Below are positions 10,849-23,300 of a DNA stretch of 43,885 nt, in pieces. The translations under genes and the position numbers were made by a program. Position 1 is the stretch's first letter, and every line of letters starts with the position of its first letter. The notes beneath the pieces are model-generated. The model saw only the letters and a program-made list of their open reading frames with translations. It made no database searches and was not told the DNA's origin. Origin of the DNA: Salpingoeca rosetta. Its lineage: Eukaryota > Opisthokonta > Choanoflagellata > Craspedida > Salpingoecidae. The DNA lies in NCBI RefSeq assembly GCF_000188695.1, contig NW_004754925.1, forward strand, positions 1,755,510-1,799,394. Reading direction: 5' to 3'.

Positions 10849-12237
10849 TTACACGCTTTCAAGATGCTGCCATGGGGTGCTGGGTTGGTCGACGGGCGCG
10901 ACGCGGTAGATGCTGTTGAGGTCTTTACCACCACACGTCTGCAAGGGGTTACCGACACAGGGCCAGCTGCAATTCGATGCCGGCGCAGCGCCCTGGCTGC
11001 CGTAGGTTGACCCGCAGTAGCACCCTACACCGCCATCGCCCACGCCGAAGAAATTATGCCTGCAGGCAAGCAAAACAGAGAACAGCGGAAGCAGACGTGT
11101 TAGTATTGACGCTGTGAGCGAGCAAAAGGCGTCACCATCACAACAACGGCGTCACCATCACAACAACGGCAGCACACTCACAACAAGCGGCCTTGAAGAC
11201 GATTGCAACACCCACGCGCGCACACACCTACACATGCAGACACACAATTAACAGAAAGCCTCGAGAACGTACCCTTGACAAAGGGCGTTGCACACGTCCA
11301 CGTCCATGTTCCCAAACAAGGGTTTGCTTACATTGCTGCACGTGCCTGTGATCACCAAAGAAAGCAAGGCAGAACATCGTGTGTGTAGTAGTTGTGAGGA
11401 AAATGAAGAGAGTAGCAGGAGGACGTGTCATCATGGAGCATGGAGACACACAGACAGACAGACAGACACACACACAGACACACAGACACACAGACACACA
11501 GACAGACACACAGACAGACACACAGACAGACACACAGACACACACACACACACAGACCTGTGATGACGATGGGCAAGTCGCATTTGCCTAGGATATGGTT
11601 GTGGAAGCAGCCGACAAAGTTCTGCTGGGGAACAGGTGGACAGCGGGGTCCCGGGCACAGGCGCGGGCCACACCGCGTGCGAAAGTGCGGGTTGGTCTGA
11701 AGGCAGCGGGTCGAGTTGCATACGCCCGCTGGCTGCCAGTTCTCCGGGGTGAGTGTGCAGTTGGGCCATGCTGGCGACGTTGCCTTGCTGTCGGGTGCCG
11801 CGCAGATGGCAAACTCGCTCTTGGACCCTCGTGCCATCTGTGACGCGTGCATGAGGCGGTGGAGAGGCGGGTGAGTTTTGGTGAGAGAAGAAAGAGTGTG
11901 TGCATGGGTCCGTTGGGCATGCATGTGCTTGAGGAGGGCACGGCGATGACTTGTATGCACGGACAAGGCAGAACAAGAAACCGCCAACAACACAACACAA
12001 CACAACACAACACAACACAACACACACACACACCTGGTCTGGCACGATGGAGATGGTGGACAGGTGTTTGAGCCGTGCTTCCTCCAAGCGAAGACGAATC
12101 AATCCATACTCGGTGCTCTTGGGGTGGATGGGCTTTGTTTCTGCCGGGTCTGTGGTGTTTGAAAAGTGCATTGACAGCCAAAGCACATGAACAGAGGCGT
12201 TTGCTGCACATAGACGCACAGGCAGGTAGACATACAG

Positions 12238-12277
<40 letters not shown>

Positions 12278-12910
12278 CCACACACACACACACACACTGG
12301 CTCTCAGACAAATGGTTAGATACACTCACCTCTCTACTTTTTTTTTTGATTTTTTTTTTTTTTTTTTTTGTGTGTACTAGGAAAAAAAACAGGGTCCGGG
12401 GCAAGTGAAACGCGAGAAATCGGTCGTGCTTACATCGTGTACTTGATGACGAGCAGATGTTGGTAGTGTCAGACCCCCAAAGTAAAACGGCTCGCGACTG
12501 CAGCCACTGACACCGCCGTATCGCGGAAACATGGAGCATCATGATCCCACTTAGAGCTCGTGGAAGTTGAAGGGGTGTAGGTCAAGATGCGAGGAGGAAG
12601 CAATCGATGAGAGGGTACATTGACCAGGATTAGAAGTAAGTGCATACAGGTGATGCGATAGCTAGACGAGTAGAGTCAGCAGCATGCGGGGGATATTTAC
12701 CTTAGCCAGCGGTATTTTAGCGGACGCTCAGACTTCGGTGAGGAAGCTAGTGAGGGATTTGGGATGGCGTCCGTACGTGTCGAGTGATGCAGACGTACAT
12801 ACGAAAGGNNNNNNNNNNNNNNNNNNNNNNNNNNNNNNNNNNNNNNNNNNNNNNNNNNNNNNNNNNNNNNNNNNNNNNNNNNNNNNNNNNNNNNNNNNNN
12901 NNNNNNNNAC

Positions 12911-12986
<76 letters not shown>

Positions 12987-14954
12987 CACAGTCACACACA
13001 CACACACACACACACAGGCACATTCACACTTACACACACCTGCTTCGAGGTCGAAGAGGAGGGGCGGGTCCTGTGGACCATCGGGCCAGGGCTGCGTGGT
13101 CGTGGACTGTGTAGCCCAGTAGATCTTGTGATCGCCGCAACGCATAGCATACAGCTCGCCACTTGCATTAACTGCAGCGGCGTTGTGGTAGAACATGATG
13201 CAATCATGACCCTGCTTGGATCCGTTGAAGAGAATGGGGCTCAGGTCAATGCCATCGATGATGCGATCTGTTGGCACGTCGCCCTGCACCACACGCACAC
13301 AGACGCACACAGACGCACACAGACACACAGACACACAGACACACAGACACACACAGACACACACACACGCACACACACATGAACAGAAAGGCGTTAAAGG
13401 TGTGATACTGAGTTCGCAGAGCCGTCATTGACACACACGCATTGACACAGACACACAAACACAGCACAATGCACGCACACACAGACACACAGACACAGAC
13501 ACAGACACAGACACAGACACACAGACACACAGACACACAGACACACAGACACACACACACACACACAAACATAGCAACGCACTCACACACACACGCCGCA
13601 CAACGTACGCCTGCCATGGTGATGACTGTGGTGAAGACGTCGAGGGTGGAGACGAGTGCCTTGGACTGGGAGCCTGCAGGGATGCGGTTTGGCCACCACG
13701 CAATGCCCGGTGCCTTGAAGCCGCCCTCCCACGTGCTCGCCTTGCCATCACGCAGCGGGAGGTTTCCTTGCTCGTCGTTGGCAAGTGGCGCGCCGTTGTC
13801 GCTGGTGAACAGCACAAGCGTGTTGTCGTCGACACCCGCGTGCTTGAGGGCGTCCATCACTTCGCCAATGACCCAGTCCATCTCCTGTACGGCGTCGCCG
13901 ACGGGGCCTGACTTGCTGGTGCTGCAGAAGCGCGGCGAGCACGAGTTGGGCGTGTGCACGTGGTTGAACGGAAGGTAGAGGAAGAACGGCCGGTCCTTCT
14001 GCGCGTTGCGCATGACAAACTCCTTTGCAACTTGCGCGTACTCGTCTGCGAGCTTGTCCAGTGCGGCCGGCTGTTCCACGACTGCATTGCCTTTCAGCTT
14101 GGGAATGGGCGTGGGCTCCATCGGTGCAATGCCATTGTAGTCAAACGGCAGCCAGAAGCTCATCCCCATATCTGCGCACAAGCGCGTGAGTGAGTGAGTG
14201 AGTGAGAGCGCGAGTTGTGTGTGTGTGTGTGTGCATGTGTGTGTGTGTGTGTGTGTGTGAGTGAGTGAGTGGGTTGTGTGTGTGTGTGTGCGCGAGTTGT
14301 GTGTGTGAGTTGTGTGTGTGTGTGATTGAACAGTCAAGGGAGAGAGTTCGTTTGTGTGTCCACTTGAGCTAGCGGTTGCCTGTGCCTCGAATCGGAGAGC
14401 CGTGCGCTTCAGATAACAATCCAAACACATATTCACGGCGCTGCTGACCTTGTGAAAAGGGGATGCCATAGTATTCCTCAAAGCCGCGTGCTGTGGGCAG
14501 GTAGATGTCTCGCTGGCCCAGGTGCCACTGCAACGCGCAATGGCATCATGGAATGCGTGACGGCCACGTGAATATGTGAGTGAGTGAGTGAGTGAGTGAG
14601 TGAGTGAGTGTGTGAGTGTGTGTGTGTGTGCGTGTGCGTGCGTACACGCGTGCACCAATCGACGAATCACAAGAGACCACAGCGTGTCAGCTGCAAGCGA
14701 TGCAAGGACAACAAGCACGCGACAGGCATGACGCACCTTGCCGATGGCCATGGTAGCGTATCCCTGCGGCAGCAGTGCCTCTGCGATTGTTGTTTCGTTC
14801 AGCGGAAGGCCGCCCACGGCCTCTGCAGAGAACACCTGACTTGGTAGTGGTCCTCCTGGAGAATGGACGGCGGTGTGCGATGCACGAGTGTGATAGAGAG
14901 GGGCAAGCGAAAGGAAGCAGATGGATAGGGTGCGTGAGAGAGAATTTGAGTCAC

Positions 14955-15029
<75 letters not shown>

Positions 15030-15110
15030 GGCAAGCAGGCAAGCAAGCAGGCAGGCAGGCAGGCAGGCAGACAGACACACAAACTCACACACAACACACA
15101 CACACACGCA

Positions 15111-15149
<39 letters not shown>

Positions 15150-15453
15150 ACACACGCAGCTGCGTACCTGGGGCATCTGGTGCATACTTGAGAGGAGAGC
15201 TGCCAATGCCACTGCGAATGCTGTAGCGGCCCGTCATCATGCTGGCACGGGAGGGCGAGCACACATGGAAGGCGCTGTACCAGTTGTGGAACACCATGCC
15301 CTCATTTGCCAGGCGCTGCAGGTTTGGCGTGGCGATGCTATCATGCACAAGGCAAGACCAGAGTGCGTGCAAGTGTGAGTTGGGAGAGAGAGGGGGGGGG
15401 GGAGTGTGTGCGTGTGTGTGTGTGTGTGAGTGAGTGAGTGAGTGAGTGTGTGT

Positions 15454-15489
<36 letters not shown>

Positions 15490-15936
15490 CAATGCAGGTC
15501 GGACGGGGGGCAGTGCTTTGCAAGGCGCGGAGGAAAGCGCAGCACTGCAAGCGCGCCAAACTCACGTGTGGTTGTTGCCTGTGTAGCCATTTGGCACGTT
15601 GTCCAGACGAATCTCGTTGACTCCAAGATCTGCCCAATGGTGATGTGATGTGAATGGTTGTGAGGACAAGGCAACACAAACTACCCAACTGCGCTGTAAC
15701 AGGAGTCAACTGCAACATGCATGACAGCACCCCAACCGCACCGTGCCACCAACCAACAACCACACACACGCACCATCGGCGAAGAGAACGATAAAATTGG
15801 GTTTGCGGTGGTGATGGCGTGTCTGGGTTCCAGCCACGGGCCGAGGTGAGGCTGAGCGCGCCATCATGAAGACCATGACCGCGATGCAAGCGAACCCCAG
15901 GCCAAGGCCACAAAGGCGAGCGTGAACGGCTGCCAT
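10849..15936 (-). CDS. Arylsulfatase-like enzyme with C-terminal WSC domain, 11 exons, 693 aa
   Basis: Predicted secreted or membrane-anchored sulfatase that hydrolyses sulfate esters. Exons: 15936-15774, 15629-15566, 15337-15168, 14855-14737, 14527-14449, 14171-13609, 13283-13040, 12149-12034, 11837-11558, 11345-11273, 11059-10849; all phases agree. A hydrophobic N-terminal segment (about residues 9-26) is a signal peptide or anchor. Active-site features: metal-binding Asp54-Asp55, the CSPSR formylglycine site at Cys102, GKWHLG (Lys172, His174), an SDNG motif, and a Lys in the [11 protein letters not shown] block. LFDLEADPAE is the usual late sulfatase block and proves that the gap-containing intron joins correctly. 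A Cys-rich linker is followed by a WSC domain (about 580-680; [16 protein letters not shown]), thought to bind carbohydrate. This suggests a sulfatase tethered to a sulfated glycan. A 5' untranslated intron (16221-15944) is likely. Confidence 0.92.
11129..11170. repeat. 20-bp tandem duplication
   Basis: The unit CGTCACCATCACAACAACGG occurs twice in direct succession. It lies within the last intron of the sulfatase gene (11272-11060). It is non-coding. Confidence 0.85.
11448..11556. repeat. (CAGA)n / (CACA)n tract after a WSC-exon donor
   Basis: Mixed ACAG and CA repeats on the + strand. On the sense strand they read GT and CTGT and begin at the 5' splice site (11557) in the middle of the WSC-coding part. 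Confidence 0.92.
12240..12297. repeat. (CA)n in the gap-containing sulfatase intron
   Basis: Two CA runs are separated by CGAC. They read TG on the sense strand and lie about 90-150 bases upstream of the acceptor at 12150. This is one of the few TG tracts placed towards the 3' end of an intron. Confidence 0.9.
12338..12808. other. Poly(T) run and unique segment next to an assembly gap
   Basis: Two T runs at 12339-12347 and 12351-12369 (poly(A) on the gene's sense strand) are followed by about 430 bases with no microsatellite. No gene, tRNA-like promoter box or coding similarity is seen. It lies in a sulfatase intron and abuts the first N gap. It may be a retroposed sequence with a poly(A) tail, or a poor-quality read end. 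Confidence 0.5.
12809..12908. other. Assembly gap of 100 N
   Basis: A round-number run of N, so the true size is unknown. It is flanked by a long CA tract on the right. It lies within the sulfatase intron 13039-12150, so no exon is lost: the flanking exons join in phase to give the expected sulfatase sequence. Confidence 0.99.
12912..13030. repeat. (CA)n tract, sense (TG)n after a donor
   Basis: About 70 bases of pure CA and then interrupted CA run up to the 5' splice site at 13039. The tract probably caused the adjacent assembly gap. Confidence 0.95.
14195..14320. repeat. (GTGA)n and (TG)n, sense (CTCA)n/(CA)n before an acceptor
   Basis: On the sense strand this is CACT/CTCA and CA repeat sequence ending about 20 bases upstream of the acceptor at 14172. 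A matching GTGA run (about 14575-14612) sits in the acceptor half of the neighbouring intron. Confidence 0.9.
14953..15150. repeat. (CAGA)n, (GCAG)n and (CA)n compound repeat
   Basis: About 19 CAGA units (14955-15030) run into GCAA/GCAG units and then CA. On the sense strand the order from the donor (15167) is TG, then CTGC, then CTGT. All lie within one sulfatase intron. Confidence 0.95.
15404..15489. repeat. (TG)n with GTGA units, sense (CA)n
   Basis: It lies in sulfatase intron 2 (15565-15338). Read on the sense strand it is CA and CACT repeat in the acceptor half, followed by a C run and a CTCTCT stretch before the splice site. Confidence 0.93.
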
Positions 15937-17229
15937 CTTTGCTCTATCCGAAGAGAAGCAGAACAAGCAGCAGAAGAAGAAGTTAGGTGCGCTTGCAGGT
16001 GAGATGTGTGTGTGTGTGTGTATAATGTAGGCTCGACGGAGCAGGTGAGTGTGCAGGTGCGTGTTCGGAGGGGTGAACGACGAAAATGGCAATGACAGCT
16101 TTCGGCAGACAGGTACGCACGGTGTCTTCTCTTTTTGTGTGTGTATTTGTAGCCACATCTCCGCCTGCCTGCACCACACACACCACAAGCACACGAACTT
16201 CCTTGCTTTGACACGACTCACCTGCTGCAGAGCACCTGCAACCCTTTGCTTCTTCCTTGCTTCTCCTGTGTTTGCTTGCTTGGTCGCTTGCTTGATGACA
16301 GTGTCAACGATGGAGGCAGATGAATGTGGTCTTGCGTCGTGCTGCACGGCTAGGCTGGTTCTGGTTTGTGGTTCTGGCGTTTGTTTGCTTCCAAGTTTGT
16401 GCTTCTTGCGTCTTGTCTTCGTTTGGGTTGGCTCAGGGCTATCTGTGGTGTGGCACCAAGCTCGGTGTTGCTTACTGGAGGAGTGTGATAGTGATGATGA
16501 CAGCGATGCAACCAACCAGCCCGCGTCTTTTCTATCTTGGGGTGGGGGTTGGTGTGCGTCTTGCGTGTGTGGGTGTGTGCCGTTGTCTTGCTTCTTGCTT
16601 GCTTGGAGATCGCGATGAGTAATGACGCCAACGGTTCGTCGATGACTGTGACAGAGGCGAAACCCAAACAAACCCCCTAAAACAGCATCAAACCACACAC
16701 ATCTGACAAATCATTGCACAAGCCACAATGATTTGATGCACTTTTTGGACTTCGGTGCTGTGGTCGTGACGAGGCGGTAACGACATGACACCGATGAAGA
16801 CCGTTGACACTGCCGTTGGTCCCCCACCAACGGTTCCCACGCCTTTTTGACCACTGGTTGAGCCTACTTCCTTCCTTCCTTCAGCTGGCCACCCGTCGCT
16901 AAGCACCAAGCAAGCAAGCAACAAGCAAGCCACACGCGCAGCTGTCTCAACGCGTCCTTTTCACGCTGCCCTCCTCTCCTTTTTTGTTTTTTCCTTCTCT
17001 CTCTGTCTCAACGCGACCCCCCCTTCACGAGGAAAGGGGAACAACAACGCACCACACCCTACCCTGCTCACTCACTCACTCCCCCTCGCAGGGTGGGTTC
17101 GCAGCATCAGTGTTGGTTTCCAAGAAGCCCGCCAGCAAGCAAGCAAGCAAGCAAGGGGACGAACAAGGACACACCAAAGCAGCACGACCCCCCCCCACTT
17201 GTCTACCACTGAGCCTTTCCATTTAATTT
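15937..17229. promoter_or_regulatory. Divergent intergenic region, sulfatase / IP3R-like
   Basis: The two genes start in opposite directions about 1.37 kb apart, so this segment should contain both promoters. On the minus strand a good donor (CAG|gtgagt at 16222/16221) and a pyrimidine-rich acceptor ending at 15944 suggest a 5' untranslated intron of the sulfatase gene. The rest holds TTCC, CTTG and AAGC short repeats and no convincing ORF. Core promoter elements could not be identified. Confidence 0.5.
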
Positions 17230-17241
17230 AACACACACACA

Positions 17242-17308
<67 letters not shown>
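17230..17308. repeat. (CA)n directly abutting the IP3R-like start codon
   Basis: Nearly 80 bases of CA end one base before the ATG at 17310. The tract contains no AG, so it cannot end in a 3' splice site here and should be present in the mature 5' leader. Confidence 0.93.
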
Positions 17309-17309
<1 letters not shown>

Positions 17310-17310
<1 letters not shown>

Positions 17311-20300
17311 TGGCGGACGACATTGTCGACCGCAGCACGCTGAGCAACGGTGACTTTGTGTCACTGTTTGTGCAGAGTGCGGGTGGTGTGGCGAGCGTGG
17401 ACTTGCTCTCGTCAAAGGAGATCTCCGTCTTCCAACCCACCAAACTACAGCAAGAGCACCAGAAAGCAACACAGCAGCAAGGCGACAGCACCAATGCAAC
17501 CTACTCCTCCTCCTCCACCGCTGACGCCACCTCTACCAAGGCAGACACGGCACCCACCACCATCCCAAACTTTGAGCAGGCATGCATCTTCCAGATCAAG
17601 GCGGTGACGGACCTGCCGGAGGGCGCCAGCCTCAAGTACGGCGACGTCGTGCGCATCATCCACCGCAGCACCCAGCGCAGCATCACGCGCCAGACCCGCG
17701 CCGTTGGCGGCGTGTACTCCGTGGCTCTCGATGCCACCAGCGCCGGCGCCAGCCACTTTCGCCTCCTGCCGCGCTTCAAGATCAGGGCCATCGGCGACCC
17801 GGTCCTCCTCAACGACCAGGTCGTCTTCCAGAACGAGCTCATCCTCGACGGAAACCGCACCTTCCTCACCTCCTCCTCAAGCCTCGACCAGTCCAAGGTC
17901 CTCCTCGCCTGCGGGCCGTCCGAGACATCCGGCATACGCATCCGCCTCTTCGCCCCCTACAACGTCTCTGGGGAGGCCTTCATCCACGTGCTCAAGGGCG
18001 GCGACTTTGTGCGCCTGTACCACCACGAGGCCAACGGGTTCCTCGTCGTTGCGCGGCAGATTGGCGACGGCGACGAGGATGACTTCCTTGGCCACGACAA
18101 CACCGTCTGTCTCCGCGCCATCGGGGCAGGCAACCAACCGGGCGACTACCACGACGCAAGCTCCATCTGGCAGGTGGAGCTCGAGGACACCCAGCGCCGC
18201 GGCGGCAGGCCCGTGCTGTGGACCGACCACGTGCGGCTCAAGAACGTCCTCACAGACCAGTACCTCGACGCAAGCGCCATCACCTCCACTGGTGTCATGG
18301 CACCGGCTCAGACACGGCAGACATCAGGCCTCTTCTCCCTGCTTGAGTCTACACACGCGGCGGAGCAGGAGAGCGAGGACAGCGCCACCGCCGCCGCCGT
18401 CGCCATCATGTCGCGCCAAGAGGACCTCCGCATCCCATACAGCGCCTTCTTCTACGTACGCGGGTCCGGCCAGTACCTGCACGTGAACACGGACGAGGCA
18501 GCCGTGGACGAGAACCAGCAGGGCGACGACACAACCTTTGTGCGCTCCGTGCTCGTGCAGCAGCGCCGGGATGAGGACGCATTCTCCCTGCACAGCGTCC
18601 ACCAGCAGGACATCCGCGACTTCTACTTTGCGCTCGGCCACGCCAAGATCCTGGCCCAGCTGGCAGAGGAGCGGGTGCTCTCGGACGTGTGCAGCCCACG
18701 GCACGGCGAGCTCTTCAAGCGCGCGCGAAACAGCATCCAGGCGCTCATCCAGTTCTGCTCCGAGGACAAGATTGAGGACGGGCAGGACGAGGTGGGCCGT
18801 ACCAACACCCTGCACCAAAACATCCTCTTTGACCTGCAGGTGCACACGCCCCTCATGACCGTGGTCAGCGTGCCGTTCCAGGGCGCACACTGCGCGGACT
18901 GGGGCAAGGGCTGGCGCACGCGCCTGGCGCAGCCAAAGTGCCGCCGCTTCAACAAGCTGTGCCGCGACATCTACCGCCTCATCAGCTACCTGTGCCACGG
19001 CAACGTGCACGTGGGCCTGGTCATGGCGGACGCCTACCTCACCGACATGGTCAACCAGTGCCGGCTCATCAGCTGCATCGACAACATCCACTGGCACATT
19101 GCTGACACCCTGGACAACATTGTGCGCAACAACCACATCCTGCTCAACCGCGTCACGAAGCGGTCCGTCAACCTCTACATCTCCCTCATCCACGAAGCAC
19201 ACACCATGAGCGACCTCGAGCAGTACCTCGGCCTCCTCGCCTCCCTCTGCTCCGTCGACGGCTCGGCCATCCCCTCCATCCAGAACATCATCCGTGAGCT
19301 CACCCTTGCCCCAGACGCGCCCGCAGCGGACATCCTGCCCGTCACCACCATCGACAGCGATGGAAACATGACCATCTCCACGCGCGTGCCCACGCGAGGC
19401 AAGCCCTTCCACCAGTGGCGCGTCGTCACCATGCCGCTGCAGGAGTACCTCAAGGACCAGGACCACCTCGAGTACTTTGACTCCATGCTCCAGCTCTACG
19501 CCCAGCTGTGCCTGGAGGGCAACTGCCAGGACGAGCTGCGTGACGCGCGGCGGGCGCCCTACCCCATGATCATGGGTGTGCTGCAGTCCAGCCTGCCAGC
19601 ACACATCAAGGCGCGCTTCTGCACGCTCCTTGTCAACCTGTACATTGACGGCGACGACCTGCCCGAGGTGGACCACTCCAACCGGCGCTGGAACGACCTG
19701 GCCAACCACAAGTCGCACGCCAAGCTCAGGGCCGTTGCAGATCGTCTCTTCCGCGTGGACGAGGTGGTCAACTGGGTGGAGGCCTACCTCTCGCAGAAGG
19801 GTCTGCTCTCGTACACGACAGGCTACTACTCCGGTGCAGACAGCAAGCGCCCCGAGATTGCCGAGCTCAAGCAGGCAGAGGTGCAAGCCAACATGCTCAC
19901 GGAACAGGTGCTGCGACTGTGCCTGGCCATGGTGAACAGGGGGCTGTACAACGACGTCGAGGCAAGGCAGCAGCTGACGCGCAGGCTGGTGGTGCTGCTG
20001 ATGCGCTCGCACCCGAGTGACACGGACGACCTCACGCCCACCGCGGCCCTTGACGTCGTCGTGCGCGCAAAGACGGTGCTCTGCCGCATTCTCGATGCGT
20101 GCGTTGACGTGCACCTGGACGACATTGTCACCCAACTCCTGCACGCCTACAAGAAGGAGTGCGAGCAGAACAAGCGCAAGGGGCGCAAGCGCCGCCAGCA
20201 ACAACAAGAGCAGCAACAGCAGCAGCAGCAGCAGCAGGGAGATGAAGGTGGAGCAGACCTGCAACAGCAGCAGAGCACTCGCTCCCTGCTTGACATTGAC

Positions 20301-23300
20301 ATCATCAAGCAGACGGGCGACAACCACCACTTCCTCGAGTACCAGGGCTTCACCCGCAAGCAGGCCGCGCACCTGCTACTGGCCCTGACCGTGTACCCGA
20401 GCGACGGCCTGCGCGTTGCGGCGCTCAACCTCCTCCTCCGCAACTTCAACATCAAGGGGTGCCTGCTGGCGCGCCTCTCAAATGTGGTGGTCATCTCCGA
20501 CAGCAGAGACGAGGCCACGCTGGAGCATTTGGAGGAGCTCATGCTCATCCTCAAGCAGCAGGACAACGACGACCTGCCCACTGTCGCCAGAAACCTGACC
20601 AAGGACATCCAATGGATGTGCGCAGAGTGTGTCACCGTCAACGACAAGCCAGCCTCAGACTTCCTCAACAACCCCGCAGCAATAACAGCAGCAACAGCAG
20701 CAACAACAACAGCAGCAGCAGCAGCAGCAGCACCAGGAGCAACAACAACAACAACAGCAGCACGAGCAGCAGCACCAGGAGCAACACGCGGTGGTGGCCG
20801 GCGTGGAGCGCTGCCCTGGAACCAGCCAGATGTGGTGGTGGAGCCACAGCATGGGCGGCAGGAGATGATGCGTAACGCCAGCGCATACAAGGCCGTGCTG
20901 AACCTGGTGCAGCAGCGGCTGTCGGGTGCCACCTTCAAGAAGGCCCTGGAGAGCGAGCGCGTGCAGGAGTTCTTTGGCTCGTGCTTTGAGTTCCTTGCCT
21001 TCTTCTGCTGGGACAACAGAAACAACCAGGAGCTGCTGAGCCACCCGCGCAACATCGCCTTCTTCGTCGAGGCGTGCACATACGGCATCCACGCCGAGCG
21101 CGTGCTGCACCGCATCTTCGATGGGCAGCCCGAGCTGATTGAGGAGCACGTCGTTGGCGAGGGCAACGTCGACCCGCTGCTCACCTGCTTCATGCAGGAG
21201 CCCCGCTGCCGCACCGTGGCCTTTGTGCAGCTGCTGGAGACGCTGGTTGCGCCCGCGGGCACGCCGTCGCGCGACATGCAGGAGGCCATTGGCGAGAAGC
21301 TGCTGGGCGCCGAGGAGGACAAGGCATACCTCTACCCGGCACATACTGCCGGGGTGCACTTTGTTGCGTATTTGGTCGCCACGTACACCAAGGCTGGCCA
21401 GGACCTGCACGGCTCGATCCCAACGCTCAACACCATTGGCTCTGTGCTCTCTCGCAAGGAAGAGCGGCTGTGCGCGTACTTTGAGCAGCTGTTGTCGCTG
21501 CTGGCCACCCTCGCCCGCGCCAACTCGAAGATTGGCACGCTCGTGTCCAAGCTTGTGCCCCTGCCAGTGCTGGTGCAGCCGTTTGTGAATGGGGCGGCGC
21601 TGCCCGTCACGCTCAAGGCCCGCCTGCTCACCCTGATGCGTGACGTGTACCTGACTGAGGAGTCTCTGGAGGCCGAGCTGGAGCCCAGCGATGAGGTGGG
21701 CGCAGAAAGTGCCCATGGCAGTGGTGACGGCGGGAACGACAACGTCGACACGTGGGAGATGCTGTGCATACCGCTGGCAACTGAGCTTCAATCGCTCGCC
21801 TCCGTGCATTGCAGCATCACCAAGCTGGACAAGTACCTGTTTGAGTCGCTGCTGCCCACCGCACTCAACGTGTGCCGCGCCCTCTCGCGCCACGTCCTCA
21901 ACGACCCGTCCATGCAGGCGCTCGCCGGGCCCTGTTCACGCCTGCTCACCGCCATGCTCGACGCCCTGCGGCAGCGGCGCAACGTGGTGGAGGCAGACAT
22001 GTCGTGTGCTGTTGTTCAAGGCCACCGCATGCTTGCCGTGCATGTGCTCGATCAAACACTAGAACTGGCCGTGCTTGAGGCGGATGCGGACATCCCCGCA
22101 TGCATTATCACAGAGCAGCGCTTCTTCTCTCAGCCAAACACATACGGTTTGTCCAGCAGCGGGCCAGGGCAAACGCGCGCTGCGTGGAAGGCAAACGCAG
22201 AGACAGCGCGCCTCGACCGTTTCCGTGGGCGCGTGCGTCGTCTGCTGGCCAAGTCAAGCAAGCGGCCCACCCTGCCCTGGATGCGGTTCATGCAAGTTGA
22301 GCTCAGCTTCGGCGGCATGTGGGGCCTGATTGATGTTGTAAGGTCAGGCCTGCTGGGCGAAATCGAAGAGGACCAGGAAGAGTTGGAGGCACTGGAAGAA
22401 AAGCTGCGCGACGAGCGTGGCGAGATGCCAACACAGGGTCTGTTGGACGCCCTGAGGGCTGAGGAACGGCAATCGCGCCGGCAACAGGGCAACGTTTCCA
22501 GCCGATCGCTCGCTGCTGGGTTCTTGGACACGCTTGCCCGCCCCACCGTGAAGGACGTGACCGTGGATGTACAGCAGTGCCTGTCACGCATTATCGCGTT
22601 TGGTGATGACCCAAACACGATTGACGCGCCCGAGGATAGCCAGGAGCACGGTAGTGCTGGTGGCGGTGGCGGTGACGGGTTCCAAAATGTGGATGAGGAA
22701 GAGGTGGAGGATGTGATGCTTGGCTTCTTGGGCATGCTGTGCAGCCTGCTGACGTCGCCCAAGAAGACGGCGGCCAGCAACGAGGAGGCCACCTCCATTG
22801 CATCGTGCCTGCTGAGCATGGGCGCAGCAGACATGGTGCTGCACCTGCTTGACTCCGACGACCGCCGCCTGGTGCTGATGGCGTGCCAGCTCGGCTGGCA
22901 GCTGCTCAAGGCAACCCCGCGCGTGTTTGAAGTGAACGACGAGCCCGACGCTGCTGCCGACCGCCAGGGCCCCAGCGGCGTGAGCGGGAACCGCAGCCTC
23001 TGTGCGCAGGAGGTGTTCTATCGCGCGCTTGAGTCTGGTCCAAAGGCGGCCAGGGGCATGGCAGCGCTGCACCGGCACCTGCAGGGCATGGTGACGGATT
23101 TGGCGGAGCGCGAGCGTGAGGGCCCGCTGCAGCGGCTAAAGCGAAACCAGGACTCCGAGGACCTGGACATGGCGATTGGCACGCGCGTGCTCGGCTTCAT
23201 CGAGGCCACGTGCGACGGCTGCTACCGTGACATGCAGAACCTGCTGCGGTCTGCGGAGGGCCAGGGCACGGCCGTTGTCTCCGAGGTTGGTCGCCTGGTG

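Noticed and set aside
12697..13376. ORFs spanning the N gap
   Set aside because: They consist of unknown residues and dinucleotide-repeat translation. The gap lies in an intron flanked by exons that join in phase.
14953..15070. Regular 4-base repeats resembling a CRISPR-like array
   Set aside because: It is a simple tandem CAGA/GCAG repeat without spacers, in a eukaryotic intron.
15706..16698. A 330-codon minus-strand ORF upstream of the sulfatase start
   Set aside because: It reads through repeats and a likely 5' untranslated intron. The only recognisable protein part is the sulfatase exon itself, starting at 15936.
18324..20372. A 682-codon ORF antisense to the IP3R-like gene (and a 412-codon one at 20655-21893)
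   Set aside because: They are shadow frames of a GC-rich coding region. Composition is Val/Leu/Arg-biased with no domain, whereas the sense frame has clear family motifs.
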